Assembly: GCF_003344965.1 (NCBI RefSeq) | Contig: NZ_CP031194.1 | Location: forward strand, 186,001-250,000 | Direction of reading: 5' to 3' | Source: Streptomyces paludis | Lineage (GTDB): Bacteria; Actinomycetota; Actinomycetes; Streptomycetales; Streptomycetaceae | DNA: 64,000 nucleotides | Shown here: positions 7,680 to 15,059 of the stretch, in pieces | Numbering within the stretch: position 1 is the stretch's first letter | Layout: each line of letters starts with the position of its first letter | Position numbers and translations under genes: made by a program | Notes under the pieces: generated by a model | Database searches by the model: none | What the model was told of the DNA's origin: nothing | The model's input: the letters and a program-made list of their open reading frames with translations, nothing else

Positions 7680-8255
7680 TCAGACGTTCACACCGTAGTC
7701 GGACGCGATCCCCGCGAGTCCGGACGCGTAACCCTGGCCGATGGCGCGGAACTTCCACTCGGCGCCGTTGCGGTACAGCTCGCCGAAGACCATCGCGGTC
7801 TCGGTGGAGGCGTCCTCGCTGAGGTCGTAGCGCGCGAGTTCGGCGCCGCCGGCCTGGTTGACGACGCGGATGTACGCGTTGCGGACCTGGCCGAAGCTCT
7901 GGCCGCGGGACTCGGCGTCGTGGATCGAGACCGGGAAGACGATCTTGGCGATGTCCGCGGGGACGGCGGAGAGGTCGACCTTGACGGTCTCGTCGTCGCC
8001 CTCGCCCTCACCCGTCAGGTTGTCGCCGGTGTGCTCCACCGAACCGTCCGGGCTGCGGAGGTTGTTGTAGAAGACGAAGTGCTGGTCCGAGACGACCTTG
8101 CCGGAGCCGTCGCACAGCAGGGCGCTGGCGTCCAGGTCGTGGTCCGCCCCGGTGGTGGTCCGGACGTCCCAGCCGAGCGCGACCAGAACGGCGGTCAGGC
8201 CGGGGGCCTCCTTGCTCAGCGAGACATTGCCGCCCTTGGCGAGGCTCACACCCAT
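7680..8255 (-). CDS. TerD family protein (first of the ter genes)
   Basis: A 191-residue TerD protein beginning [15 protein letters not shown]. The calcium-site segments [12 protein letters not shown] and [16 protein letters not shown] and the family ending [15 protein letters not shown] are present. The ATG at 8255 gives the standard TerD N-terminus, with GGAAGGAAAC upstream as ribosome site; an in-frame extension upstream is unlikely. It is the first gene of the ter group and faces blaI-2. The shared gap holds a CTACA-N4-TGTAG dyad at 8335-8350, so BlaI control of ter genes is plausible. Confidence 0.92.
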   Translation of the reverse strand: MGVSLAKGGNVSLSKEAPGLTAVLVALGWDVRTTTGADHDLDASALLCDGSGKVVSDQHFVFYNNLRSPDGSVEHTGDNLTGEGEGDDETVKVDLSAVPADIAKIVFPVSIHDAESRGQSFGQVRNAYIRVVNQAGGAELARYDLSEDASTETAMVFGELYRNGAEWKFRAIGQGYASGLAGIASDYGVNV

Positions 8256-8334
8256 GTTGTTTCCTTCCGTCCGTCCCGAGCCGGACACGCCGGACGCCCG
8301 GCGTGCGCGGGATGCCTGACGACATCGGCTCAAA

Positions 8335-8350
8335 TCTACAACACTGTAGA
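8335..8350. promoter_or_regulatory. BlaI-type operator between terD and blaI-2
   Basis: TCTACAACACTGTAGA is a 16-bp inverted repeat with a 4-bp centre and contains the CTACA-N4-TGTAG core also seen at 1127 and 9849. It lies about 80 bp upstream of terD and 124 bp upstream of blaI-2. Confidence 0.78.
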
Positions 8351-8473
8351 AATTGGCTGTCGTGAAGGTGCGAAGCGGCCACGGCATCGCCCGAAATGCG
8401 CCGCGCCCGCGCCTGGTTAGGATGCCCCGGCGCCAGGGCGGCTGGGGCGGCAGTGTGGGAGGAGGCCACTTTC

Positions 8474-8887
8474 GTGGTCGGGAACAGAGAAGACCGGGAC
8501 CGGACGTCCCCTGCCCGCAGACGCGGCCAGGGCCAGCTGGAGTCCCAGGTGCTGGCGATCCTGGGGTCGGCGACCGCGCCCGTGGCCGCGACCTGGGTGC
8601 AGGAGCGGCTCGACGGGAAGCTGGCGTACACCACGGTGATCACGATCCTGACCCGGCTGCTCGACAAGCAGGCCGTGACCCGCAGCCGTTCGGGCCGTTC
8701 CTTCCTGTGGACCCCGGTGGCGGACGAGGCGGGTCTGACGGCGCTGCGGATGCGCCGGCTGCTCGACGAGCGGGACGACCGCGACGCGGTGCTGTCCAGC
8801 TTCGTGTCCGCGCTGTCGCCGCACGACGAGCAGGTGCTCCGCGCGCTGCTCAAGGACGCCGGTCCGGCCACCGACGCGGAGAGTTGA
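8474..8887 (+). CDS. BlaI/MecI-type transcriptional repressor (second copy)
   Basis: A 137-residue BlaI-family winged-helix repressor. The recognition region reads [20 protein letters not shown], followed by the wing [14 protein letters not shown] and a dimerisation tail ([21 protein letters not shown]). GTG at 8474 is preferred because GGGAGGAGG stands 8-9 bases upstream; a longer in-frame reading from 8396 has no comparable site. Two bases separate its stop from the M56 gene, so the pair is an operon. It differs enough from blaI-1 to be a paralogue rather than a recent duplicate. Confidence 0.92.
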   Translation: MVGNREDRDRTSPARRRGQGQLESQVLAILGSATAPVAATWVQERLDGKLAYTTVITILTRLLDKQAVTRSRSGRSFLWTPVADEAGLTALRMRRLLDERDDRDAVLSSFVSALSPHDEQVLRALLKDAGPATDAES

Positions 8888-8889
8888 CC

Positions 8890-9819
8890 ATGGGCGTCTT
8901 CGTCTTCCTGCCGCTGGTCCTCCCGCTCACCGCGCTGCCGATCGCCCGGCTGGCGGAGCAGCATCTCCATCCGCGCGGCGCCGCCCTGCTGCTGACGTTC
9001 GTCAGCGCGGTGCTGGCCGCGTGCAGCACGTTCTGTCTCGGCTTACTGATGGTGGTGGGCACCGCGCAGCTGCCCGGCAACCCGCTGCCGGACAGCTGGT
9101 CCGACCCGGAGGTACGGGACGCCGTGCCGTACGACGAGGTGGCGGGCAAGACGGCGATCGTGGCGCTGGTCGCGGTCGTCCTGGCGTGCGCGCACACCGT
9201 ACGGCGGCATGTCCGCTTCCGCTCCCGCGCCCATCGCGCGCTGGCCGGGCTGCCGCCGGACGAGGTGGCCGTGCTGGACGACGGACTGCCGTACGCGTAC
9301 GCGCTGCCCGGGTCGCCCGGCCGGATCGTGGTCTCGGCGGGGATGCTGTCGTGTCTGAACGCGGGTGAGCGCGAGGCCCTGCTCGCCCATGAACGGGCCC
9401 ATCTGACCGGCCGTCACCATCTGCTGCTGCTCGCCGCGCGGCTGGCCGGGTGCGCGAACCCGTTTCTGCTGCCGCTGCGGGCCGCGGTGGCCTACTCCAC
9501 CGAGCGCTGGGCCGACGAGGCGGCGGCGCAGGCCACCGGTGACCGGCGGACGACGGCGCGCGCGGTGGGCAAGGCCGCGCTCTTCGCGCGCCCGGCGCCG
9601 CCGCCGGGGATGGCCGCCTTCGCCTCGGCGGGGCCGGTGCCGCGCCGGGTGGCCGCGCTGCTCGGTCCCGTACCGCCGCGCAGGAACTGGCCGCCCGCGC
9701 TCACCCGGGCGGGGATCGCCGCCTATGTGGCGGCGGCCGGTACGGCCGCGTCGACCATGTCCGCGCTGAACTCCGCCGCCGCGCTGTTCCTGGTCCTCGA
9801 AGCGGCGACGCCGCTCTAG
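8890..9819 (+). CDS. M56 family metallopeptidase, BlaR1-like (second copy)
   Basis: A 309-residue membrane zinc protease with four hydrophobic segments and the motif HERAHLTGRHH (first His at residue 167). The acidic segment ERWADEAAAQ lies about 30 residues after the HExxH site. The protein ends after the protease region, so the penicillin-sensing domain of staphylococcal BlaR1 is absent and the ligand sensed must be detected differently. Codon 52 is TTA (9043-9045), rare in Streptomyces, which makes translation likely to depend on the bldA tRNA. It is the partner of blaI-2. Confidence 0.9.
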   Translation: MGVFVFLPLVLPLTALPIARLAEQHLHPRGAALLLTFVSAVLAACSTFCLGLLMVVGTAQLPGNPLPDSWSDPEVRDAVPYDEVAGKTAIVALVAVVLACAHTVRRHVRFRSRAHRALAGLPPDEVAVLDDGLPYAYALPGSPGRIVVSAGMLSCLNAGEREALLAHERAHLTGRHHLLLLAARLAGCANPFLLPLRAAVAYSTERWADEAAAQATGDRRTTARAVGKAALFARPAPPPGMAAFASAGPVPRRVAALLGPVPPRRNWPPALTRAGIAAYVAAAGTAASTMSALNSAAALFLVLEAATPL

Positions 9820-9846
9820 GCTTCCCGGCCCGCGCTCCGGCGCGAC

Positions 9847-9864
9847 TTCTACAGGTCTGTAGAA
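9847..9864. promoter_or_regulatory. BlaI-type operator upstream of the LCP gene
   Basis: TTCTACAGGTCTGTAGAA is an 18-bp near-perfect palindrome that contains CTACA-N4-TGTAG. It lies in the 97-bp gap between the M56 gene and the LCP gene, 53 bp before the LCP start. Confidence 0.78.
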
Positions 9865-9916
9865 GCAGTAGAGTGCACGGATCGCATCCAGGCGATGCAG
9901 GTCACGGAGGAACAGC

Positions 9917-11332
9917 GTGGGCAGGGAATCCAGGGGACGGCGCGGCCTCGCGTCCGGTACGAGTCACCGCGCGGACCGCCGGGCGGCCCGGGCGGGCGGG
10001 GCGCGGCTGACCCGGCGCGGCCGAATAGCCATCTGGACGGGCGGCGCGCTGGCCGTCGTACTGATCGGGGTGTCGGGGGCCGCCGCGTGGGTCTACCAGA
10101 GCCTCGACGGCAATATCCACGCGGCGGACGTCGACGGCAAGATCGGCGGCGACCGGCCGGTCAATTCGAGTCCGGGCTCCAAGAACATCCTCGTCGTCGG
10201 CTCCGACTCGCGCGACGGCGACAACGGCAAGTACGGCAAGGGCCTGACCACCATGCAGTCGGACACGCTGATGGTGCTGCATCTGGCCGCCGACCGGAAA
10301 TGGGCCACGGTCGTCTCGCTCCCCCGCGACTCGTGGGTCAACATCCCGTCCTGCGACCGGGGGAACGGCACCACGTCCGACCCGCACCACTTCAAGATCA
10401 ACGAGGCGTTCGCCATCGGCGGTACGGGCGGCGAGGTCTCCGGCGCCGCCGCCTGCACGATCCGGACGGTCGAGCGGAACACCGGGCTGCGGATCGACCA
10501 CTTCATGTCGGTCGACTTCCAGGGCTTCAAGGGCATGGTGAACGCGCTGGACGGCATCGAGGTCTGTCCGGAGCAGGCGATCCACGACACCAAGGCCCAT
10601 CTCGATCTGGAGGCCGGCTGCCAGACGGTCAAGGACGAGAAGGCGCTCGGGTACGTACGGACGCGCTACAGCCTCGGCGACGGCTCGGACCTGGGACGCA
10701 TCGGCCGCCAGCAGGAGTTCATGGAGGCGCTGGCCGCCAAGGCGCAGCAGAAGCTGACCAGCCCGAGTGCGCTGTACGGCTTTCTGGACTCCGCGACGAA
10801 GTCGCTGACCACGGACAGCGAGATCGCCGGGATCAAGCCGCTGACGGCCCTCGCGAACGAGATCAAGAGCGTGCCGGGCGACCGGCTGACGTTCCTGACC
10901 GTGCCGAACTATCCGCGCGAGGCCGATGTGCCGACCGACAAGGCGAACATCGTCTGGCAGTACCCGCAGGCGTCCGAGCTGTTCGCCGCGCTGGCGCAGG
11001 ACAGGGAAGTCGACAAGGAGGCGCTGGAGGCCGACGCCGAGAATCCGGTGTACGCGCACACCGTACGGGTGCGGGTGCTGAACGGGACCGGGGTCTCGGG
11101 GCGGGCGGCGAAGGTCGCGGACGAGCTGAAGACGGCCGGGTTCACCGTCACGGAGGTCGGCAACGCGCCGGAGAACACCCAGCGGACCACGGTCGGCTAT
11201 CCGCAGGGCCAGGAGGAGCCCGCCGAGGTGCTGGCCACCCGGCTGCCGGACAGCACCTCGCGGCCGGACGCGACGGCGACACCGGGCGTGGTGACGCTGA
11301 CCGTCGGCCCGGACTACGAAGGGGTCCGCTGA
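9917..11332 (+). CDS. LytR-CpsA-Psr (LCP) family glycopolymer ligase
   Basis: A 471-residue membrane-anchored LCP protein, likely transferring anionic wall polymers from an undecaprenyl-pyrophosphate carrier to peptidoglycan. A basic N-terminus is followed by one transmembrane helix (near residues 38-58). The LCP domain shows NILVVGSDSRDG, DTLMVLHL, VVSLPRDSWVNIP, KINEAF, GFKGMVNALDGIEVC and the arginine segment YVRTRYSLGDGSDLGRIGRQQ. A C-terminal LytR_C domain begins near residue 375 (VRVRVLNGTGVSGRAAKVAD). It follows the blaI-2/M56 pair on the same strand but has its own BlaI-type dyad upstream and a hairpin terminator downstream. Confidence 0.92.
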   Translation: MGRESRGRRGLASGTSHRADRRAARAGGARLTRRGRIAIWTGGALAVVLIGVSGAAAWVYQSLDGNIHAADVDGKIGGDRPVNSSPGSKNILVVGSDSRDGDNGKYGKGLTTMQSDTLMVLHLAADRKWATVVSLPRDSWVNIPSCDRGNGTTSDPHHFKINEAFAIGGTGGEVSGAAACTIRTVERNTGLRIDHFMSVDFQGFKGMVNALDGIEVCPEQAIHDTKAHLDLEAGCQTVKDEKALGYVRTRYSLGDGSDLGRIGRQQEFMEALAAKAQQKLTSPSALYGFLDSATKSLTTDSEIAGIKPLTALANEIKSVPGDRLTFLTVPNYPREADVPTDKANIVWQYPQASELFAALAQDREVDKEALEADAENPVYAHTVRVRVLNGTGVSGRAAKVADELKTAGFTVTEVGNAPENTQRTTVGYPQGQEEPAEVLATRLPDSTSRPDATATPGVVTLTVGPDYEGVR

Positions 11333-11377
11333 GGCCGCGCCTCCGGGGGGCGCGTACCTGCCTGGAGGCACGCCGCG

Positions 11378-11400
11378 ACCGGCCTCCCGGGGGCCGGTTT
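11378..11400 (+). terminator. Rho-independent terminator after LCP gene
   Basis: A 7-bp stem ACCGGCC/GGCCGGT with a 7-base loop is followed by TT, 45 bp after the LCP stop. Confidence 0.6.
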
Positions 11401-11411
11401 CCGTCACCCCA

Positions 11412-11439
11412 TTGCACTGCTTTGCGATTCCTTTACTAT
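11412..11439 (+). promoter_or_regulatory. Putative sigma-70-type promoter of the CNNM operon
   Basis: TTGCAC (11412-11417) and TACTAT (11434-11439) are separated by 16 bp. A start near 11446 would give a leader of about 70 nt to the leader ORF and about 137 nt to the CNNM gene. A 9-bp hairpin (11444-11465) lies at the beginning of that leader. Confidence 0.5.
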
Positions 11440-11514
11440 TGATGGACGGGGCACCCGCCCCGTCCTGAACATCCGACCCAGGAATCCCCCGAACGAGAAG
11501 GAGCTGCTCCCGCA

Positions 11515-11586
11515 ATGGGTGAGCCTCCCAGTACGAGCCGTGCCGTCCCCGTCCCGTCGAGTCATGGGCCGGAGGTGGCACGGTGA
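11515..11586 (+). CDS. Candidate 23-residue leader peptide upstream of CNNM gene
   Basis: A short ORF starts at ATG 11515 behind AGAAGGAG (11496-11503) and begins MGEPPSTSRAVPVPS. It has five prolines in 23 codons and an acidic-proline N-terminus (E3-P4-P5). Its TGA at 11584-11586 overlaps the GTG start codon of the CNNM gene, which has its own GGAGGT ribosome site inside the short ORF. This arrangement would couple translation of the transporter to translation of the leader. Proline-rich acidic leaders such as MgtL are known to sense low Mg2+ in enterobacteria, and CNNM proteins move divalent cations. The function here is inference; chance occurrence of a short ORF cannot be excluded. Confidence 0.5.
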   Translation: MGEPPSTSRAVPVPSSHGPEVAR

Positions 11587-12917
11587 CCGAAGTGCTGCTG
11601 CTGCTCGTCGCCCTCGCGCTCACCCTCGCCTGCGCGGTGTTCGTCGCGGCCGAGTTCGCCCTCACCACCGTCGAGCGCGGCGCGCTGGAGCGGGCCGCGG
11701 CGGCCGGTGAGCGGGGCGCGGCCGGCGCGCTGGAGGCGGCCAAGCGGCTGACCTTCCAGCTCTCCGGCGCGCAGCTGGGCATCACGGTGACCTCGCTGGT
11801 CATCGGCATGCTCGCCGAGCCGTCCTTCGCCGTCCTGCTGCGCGGCCCGCTGACGGCCACCGGACTGCCGGACGGCGCGGTCTCCCCGCTCGCCACCCTG
11901 CTCGGTGTCGCGCTCTCCACCGTGGTGCTGATGGTGGTCGGCGAGCTGGTCCCCAAGAACTGGGCGATCTCCAGCCCGCTCGCGGTCGCCAAGGTCGTGG
12001 CCGGGCCCCAGCGCGCCTTCACCGCCGCGTTCGGCCCGCTGATCCGCCATCTGAACAACACGGCGAACCGGCTGCTCCGGCGCTTCGGGCTGGAGCCCGC
12101 CGAGGAGCTGGCCTCCGCCCGTACCCCCGAGGAGCTGGTCGCGCTGGCGCGGCACTCCGCGCGGGAGGGCGCCATCGAGGCGGACTCCGCCGAGCTGTTC
12201 GTCCGGACCCTGCACCTGGCCGAGCTGACCGCGGAGAACGTGATGACCCCGCGGGTGGACGTACGGGCCCTGGAGGCCCATGCCACGGCCGCCGACGCGG
12301 CCGTGCTGACGCTGGCCACGGGCCTGTCCCGCTTCCCGGTCTACCGGGACAGCCTGGACGAGGTCATCGGCACGGTCCACATCCGTGACGTACTGGCCCT
12401 GGACGAGTCCCGGCGGGCCCTCACCCCCGTCACGGAGCTGATCACGAGCCCGCTGCTCGTGCCCGACTCGCTGCCGGTGGACCGGCTGCTGCGGCGGCTG
12501 CGGGACGCGCGGACGATGGCCGTGGTCATCGACGAGTACGGCGGCACGGCCGGGGTCGCGACGATGGAGGACATCGTCGAGGAGGTCGTCGGCGAGGTCC
12601 GCGACGAGCACGACCCGGACGAGATCCCCGGGCTGGCCCCGGGCGAGCCCGCCGCGGACGGCCGCCGTGTCTGGGAGGCCGACGGCTCGCTCCGGCTCGA
12701 CCAGCTGGAGGAGATCGGCTTCGAAGCGCCGGAGGGTCCGTACGAGACGCTCGCGGGGCTGCTCGCGACCCGGCTGGAGCGGCTGCCCGTGCGGGACGAC
12801 TCCCTGGAGATCGAGGGCTGGCGGTTCGCCGTCCTGCGGATCGACCACCACCGGGCCGACCGGGTCGGTATCACCGCGCCCGCCCCGGCCGCCCAGCTCA
12901 CCGAGGACGCCCGATGA
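11583..12917 (+). CDS. CNNM/CorB-type transporter, DUF21-CBS-CorC_HlyC (hemolysin C family)
   Basis: A 444-residue membrane protein. Residues about 1-190 form the DUF21/CNNM membrane domain with the small-residue segment AEFALTTVERGALE and the conserved GELVPKNWAI. A paired CBS domain follows, beginning at VMTPRVDVRAL and including IGTVHIRDVL and VVIDEYGGTAGVATMEDIVEEVVGE. A CorC_HlyC domain closes the protein (DGSLRLDQLEEIGFEAPEG). CNNM/CorB relatives export or exchange Mg2+; the older name hemolysin C is misleading. The GTG at 11583 follows GGAGGT and overlaps the stop of a short leader ORF. The stop overlaps the next gene (ATGA). Confidence 0.88.
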   Translation: MTEVLLLLVALALTLACAVFVAAEFALTTVERGALERAAAAGERGAAGALEAAKRLTFQLSGAQLGITVTSLVIGMLAEPSFAVLLRGPLTATGLPDGAVSPLATLLGVALSTVVLMVVGELVPKNWAISSPLAVAKVVAGPQRAFTAAFGPLIRHLNNTANRLLRRFGLEPAEELASARTPEELVALARHSAREGAIEADSAELFVRTLHLAELTAENVMTPRVDVRALEAHATAADAAVLTLATGLSRFPVYRDSLDEVIGTVHIRDVLALDESRRALTPVTELITSPLLVPDSLPVDRLLRRLRDARTMAVVIDEYGGTAGVATMEDIVEEVVGEVRDEHDPDEIPGLAPGEPAADGRRVWEADGSLRLDQLEEIGFEAPEGPYETLAGLLATRLERLPVRDDSLEIEGWRFAVLRIDHHRADRVGITAPAPAAQLTEDAR

Positions 12918-13945
12918 CCGGTCTTCAGCTCGCCATCGGCGTGCTCACCCTGTTCACCAACGCGTTCTTCGTCGGCGCCGAGTTCGCCCTGATCTCGGTA
13001 CGGCGCAGCCAGATCGAGCCGCTGGCGGCCAAGGGCAGCCGGCGCGCGAAGAGCACCCTGTGGGGGCTGCGCCATCTGTCGGCGGCCATGGCCACGGCGC
13101 AGCTCGGTATCACCATCTCCTCGCTGGTGCTGGGTGCCGTCGCCGAGCCGGCGATCGCGCATCTGCTGGAGCCGCCGTTCGAGGCGATCGGGGTGCCCGA
13201 GGCGCTGATTCACCCGATCGCGTTCGTCATCGCGCTGACCCTGGCGACGTATCTGCACATGCTCATCGGCGAGATGGTGCCGAAGAACATCGCGCTGGCC
13301 GCGCCCGCGCCCACGGCGCTGGCGCTGGCGCCCGCGCTGGTCGCGCTGACCCGGGCGCTGCGTCCGGTGATCTTCGGGATCAACGCGTTCGCCAACGCGA
13401 TCCTGCGGCTGCTGAAGGTCGAGCCCAAGGACGAGGTCGCCTCGGTGTTCACCGATGACGAACTGGTCCGGCTGGTCGCGGACTCCAGCGAGGCGGGGCT
13501 GCTGGACCCGGCGGACGGGGAGCGGCTGCGGGACGCCCTGGAGCTGGGCACCCGCCCGGCGGGCGAGGTGATGGTGCCGCTCGCCCGGACGGTCACGGTC
13601 GGCCATACGACCACCCCGGAGCAGCTGGAGCGGGCGGCGGTGTCGTCCGGTTTCTCGCGGCTGCCGGTCACCGGCCCCGACGACACGATCCTGGGCTATC
13701 TGCACATCAAGGACGCGCTCGGCGCCACCGACCGGACGCGGCCCTTCCCGCGCGGCGCGCTCCACACGGTCATCCGGGTGGAGATCGACACCCCGCTCGA
13801 CGACACGATGACGGCGATGCGCGCCGCCGGTACGCATCTGGCCGCCGTCACCGGCGACCGGGGGACGGTCATCGGGTTCGTCACCATGGAGGACGTCCTG
13901 GAGGAGCTGGTGGGCCCCGCCGCCGACGCGTCGGCCAGGACATAG
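12914..13945 (+). CDS. CNNM/CorB-type transporter, DUF21-CBS (second copy)
   Basis: A 343-residue homologue of the preceding gene. It has the DUF21 membrane domain (AEFALISVRRSQIEPLA, IGEMVPKNIAL) and two CBS motifs (VMVPLARTVTVG, ILGYLHIKDAL, VIGFVTMEDVLEELVG) but ends right after the CBS pair, so the CorC_HlyC domain is missing. Such long-plus-short CNNM pairs are common in actinobacteria and suggest a heteromeric complex. The ATGA overlap with the upstream gene indicates tight co-expression. A strong hairpin follows at 13993. Confidence 0.87.
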   Translation: MTGLQLAIGVLTLFTNAFFVGAEFALISVRRSQIEPLAAKGSRRAKSTLWGLRHLSAAMATAQLGITISSLVLGAVAEPAIAHLLEPPFEAIGVPEALIHPIAFVIALTLATYLHMLIGEMVPKNIALAAPAPTALALAPALVALTRALRPVIFGINAFANAILRLLKVEPKDEVASVFTDDELVRLVADSSEAGLLDPADGERLRDALELGTRPAGEVMVPLARTVTVGHTTTPEQLERAAVSSGFSRLPVTGPDDTILGYLHIKDALGATDRTRPFPRGALHTVIRVEIDTPLDDTMTAMRAAGTHLAAVTGDRGTVIGFVTMEDVLEELVGPAADASART

Positions 13946-13992
13946 CGGTACGGAAGCAACCCGCCGGCGGGTACGGACGTATTCGCCGGCCG

Positions 13993-14024
13993 GCGGCCGG
14001 TGCCCCGCCCCGGGCACCGGCCGC
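13993..14024 (+). terminator. Terminator of the CNNM operon
   Basis: A perfect 13-bp stem (13993-14005 with 14012-14024, GCGGCCGGTGCCC on the left arm) has a 6-base loop. No long T tract follows, as is usual in streptomycetes. Confidence 0.65.
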
Positions 14025-14104
14025 TCATTCCGCTCCTCCTTGTCGTGATGTACACGTAATCTTCACGAGTACACGCAGGTCCGCGAGAAAAACAGGTTCA
14101 GCAC

Positions 14105-15022
14105 ATGCCCAACGGGACGAGTCCATTACGCTCATCGGCCTTGGCCGGGCGCAGCCGGCGCGTCGTGGAGTCCGACGGTTTCAACATCGCGGTGTTCTGC
14201 CTGATCGTCGGCAACGCCGGGCTGCTGGGGGTCGAGACGTACACCGGTGCGGTCGGCCAGTGGCGCGATGAGCTGAAGACCGCCGAGCATCTGTTCCTGG
14301 CCGCGTTCACCGCGGAGATCCTGCTGCGCGCCGCCGCCTGCGCGGACCGGCCCCGGGAGTTCTTCCGCGATCCGTGGAACGTCTTCGACCTGGTGGTCGT
14401 CGTACTGGCCCTGACGCCGTTCGCGCGCGAGAACACCACCATGCTGCGGCTGTTGCGGCTCGCCCGGGTGCTGCGGGCGGCCCGCTTCCTGCCGCAGCTG
14501 CGCATCGTGATCGTCGCGGTCGGCAAGAGCCTGCCGGGGACGGTGAGTTTCGTCCTGGTGGGGGCGCTGCTGCTGTATGTGTACGCGATGGTGGGCTGGG
14601 TGTTCTTCGGCCGCGAGGACCCGGAGCACTACGGCTCGCTGGGCCGCGCGGTGCTGACGCTCTTTCTGCTGATGACGCTGGACGGGCTCGGGGACGCGGT
14701 CCGCGGCGGGCTGGAGATATCCCGCTGGAGCATCGTCTACTTCGCGTCGTTCGTGCTGCTGGGATCGTTCGTGCTGGTCAATCTGCTGGTCGGGGTGGTC
14801 ATCACCTCCCTGGAGGAGGCGCGTGAGCTGGAGGACGACCGGGCGAGGGACATCGCGCTGACCGGGCCCGGCGCCGCGGACCCCTCGGCGCTGCTGCTGG
14901 CGCGGATCGAGACGGCCCGCCGCGCGCTGGACGAGGTCGAGGCCGCCCTGGCCGCCGCGCGCCCGCGTCCGCGCACCGGCGCGCCGGACGAGCGGCGGGC
15001 GGTGGGCGCGCCCGACCGGTGA
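14105..15022 (+). CDS. Voltage-gated ion channel family protein (NaVBac/Ion_trans type)
   Basis: A 305-residue protein with the six-helix ion transport domain. S4 is visible as a run of arginines every third residue (MLRLLRLARVLRAARFLP, about residues 115-132). The pore segment between S5 and S6 reads TLFLLMTLDGLGDAVRGG, so the selectivity filter is not the classical TLESW of NaChBac and ion preference is uncertain. The C-terminus is a charged, probably coiled-coil tail (LLLARIETARRALDEVEAALAAA) of the kind that tetramerises bacterial channels. Codon 8 is TTA (14126-14128), which points to bldA dependence. An inverted repeat TCGTGA/TCACGA (14043-14068) lies upstream. Confidence 0.82.
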   Translation: MPNGTSPLRSSALAGRSRRVVESDGFNIAVFCLIVGNAGLLGVETYTGAVGQWRDELKTAEHLFLAAFTAEILLRAAACADRPREFFRDPWNVFDLVVVVLALTPFARENTTMLRLLRLARVLRAARFLPQLRIVIVAVGKSLPGTVSFVLVGALLLYVYAMVGWVFFGREDPEHYGSLGRAVLTLFLLMTLDGLGDAVRGGLEISRWSIVYFASFVLLGSFVLVNLLVGVVITSLEEARELEDDRARDIALTGPGAADPSALLLARIETARRALDEVEAALAAARPRPRTGAPDERRAVGAPDR

Positions 15023-15059
15023 GGGGCGGCCCACCGGTGAGGGGTGGCGGCCGGTCCGG

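Noticed and set aside
6488..8255. Tellurite-resistance island acquired by transfer
   Set aside because: Base and codon use match the neighbours and no mobile gene is near; Ter genes are normal in Streptomyces chromosomes.
707..9819. Classical penicillin-resistance locus
   Set aside because: BlaI and M56 genes are present, but no beta-lactamase gene is seen, and the complete M56 protein at 8890 has no penicillin-binding sensor domain (the C-terminus of the other one lies outside the window).
11444..11582. Known metal riboswitch (M-box or yybP-ykoY) in the CNNM leader
   Set aside because: Only one simple 9-bp hairpin is visible and I cannot align the leader to either class; the coupled short ORF explains the leader better.
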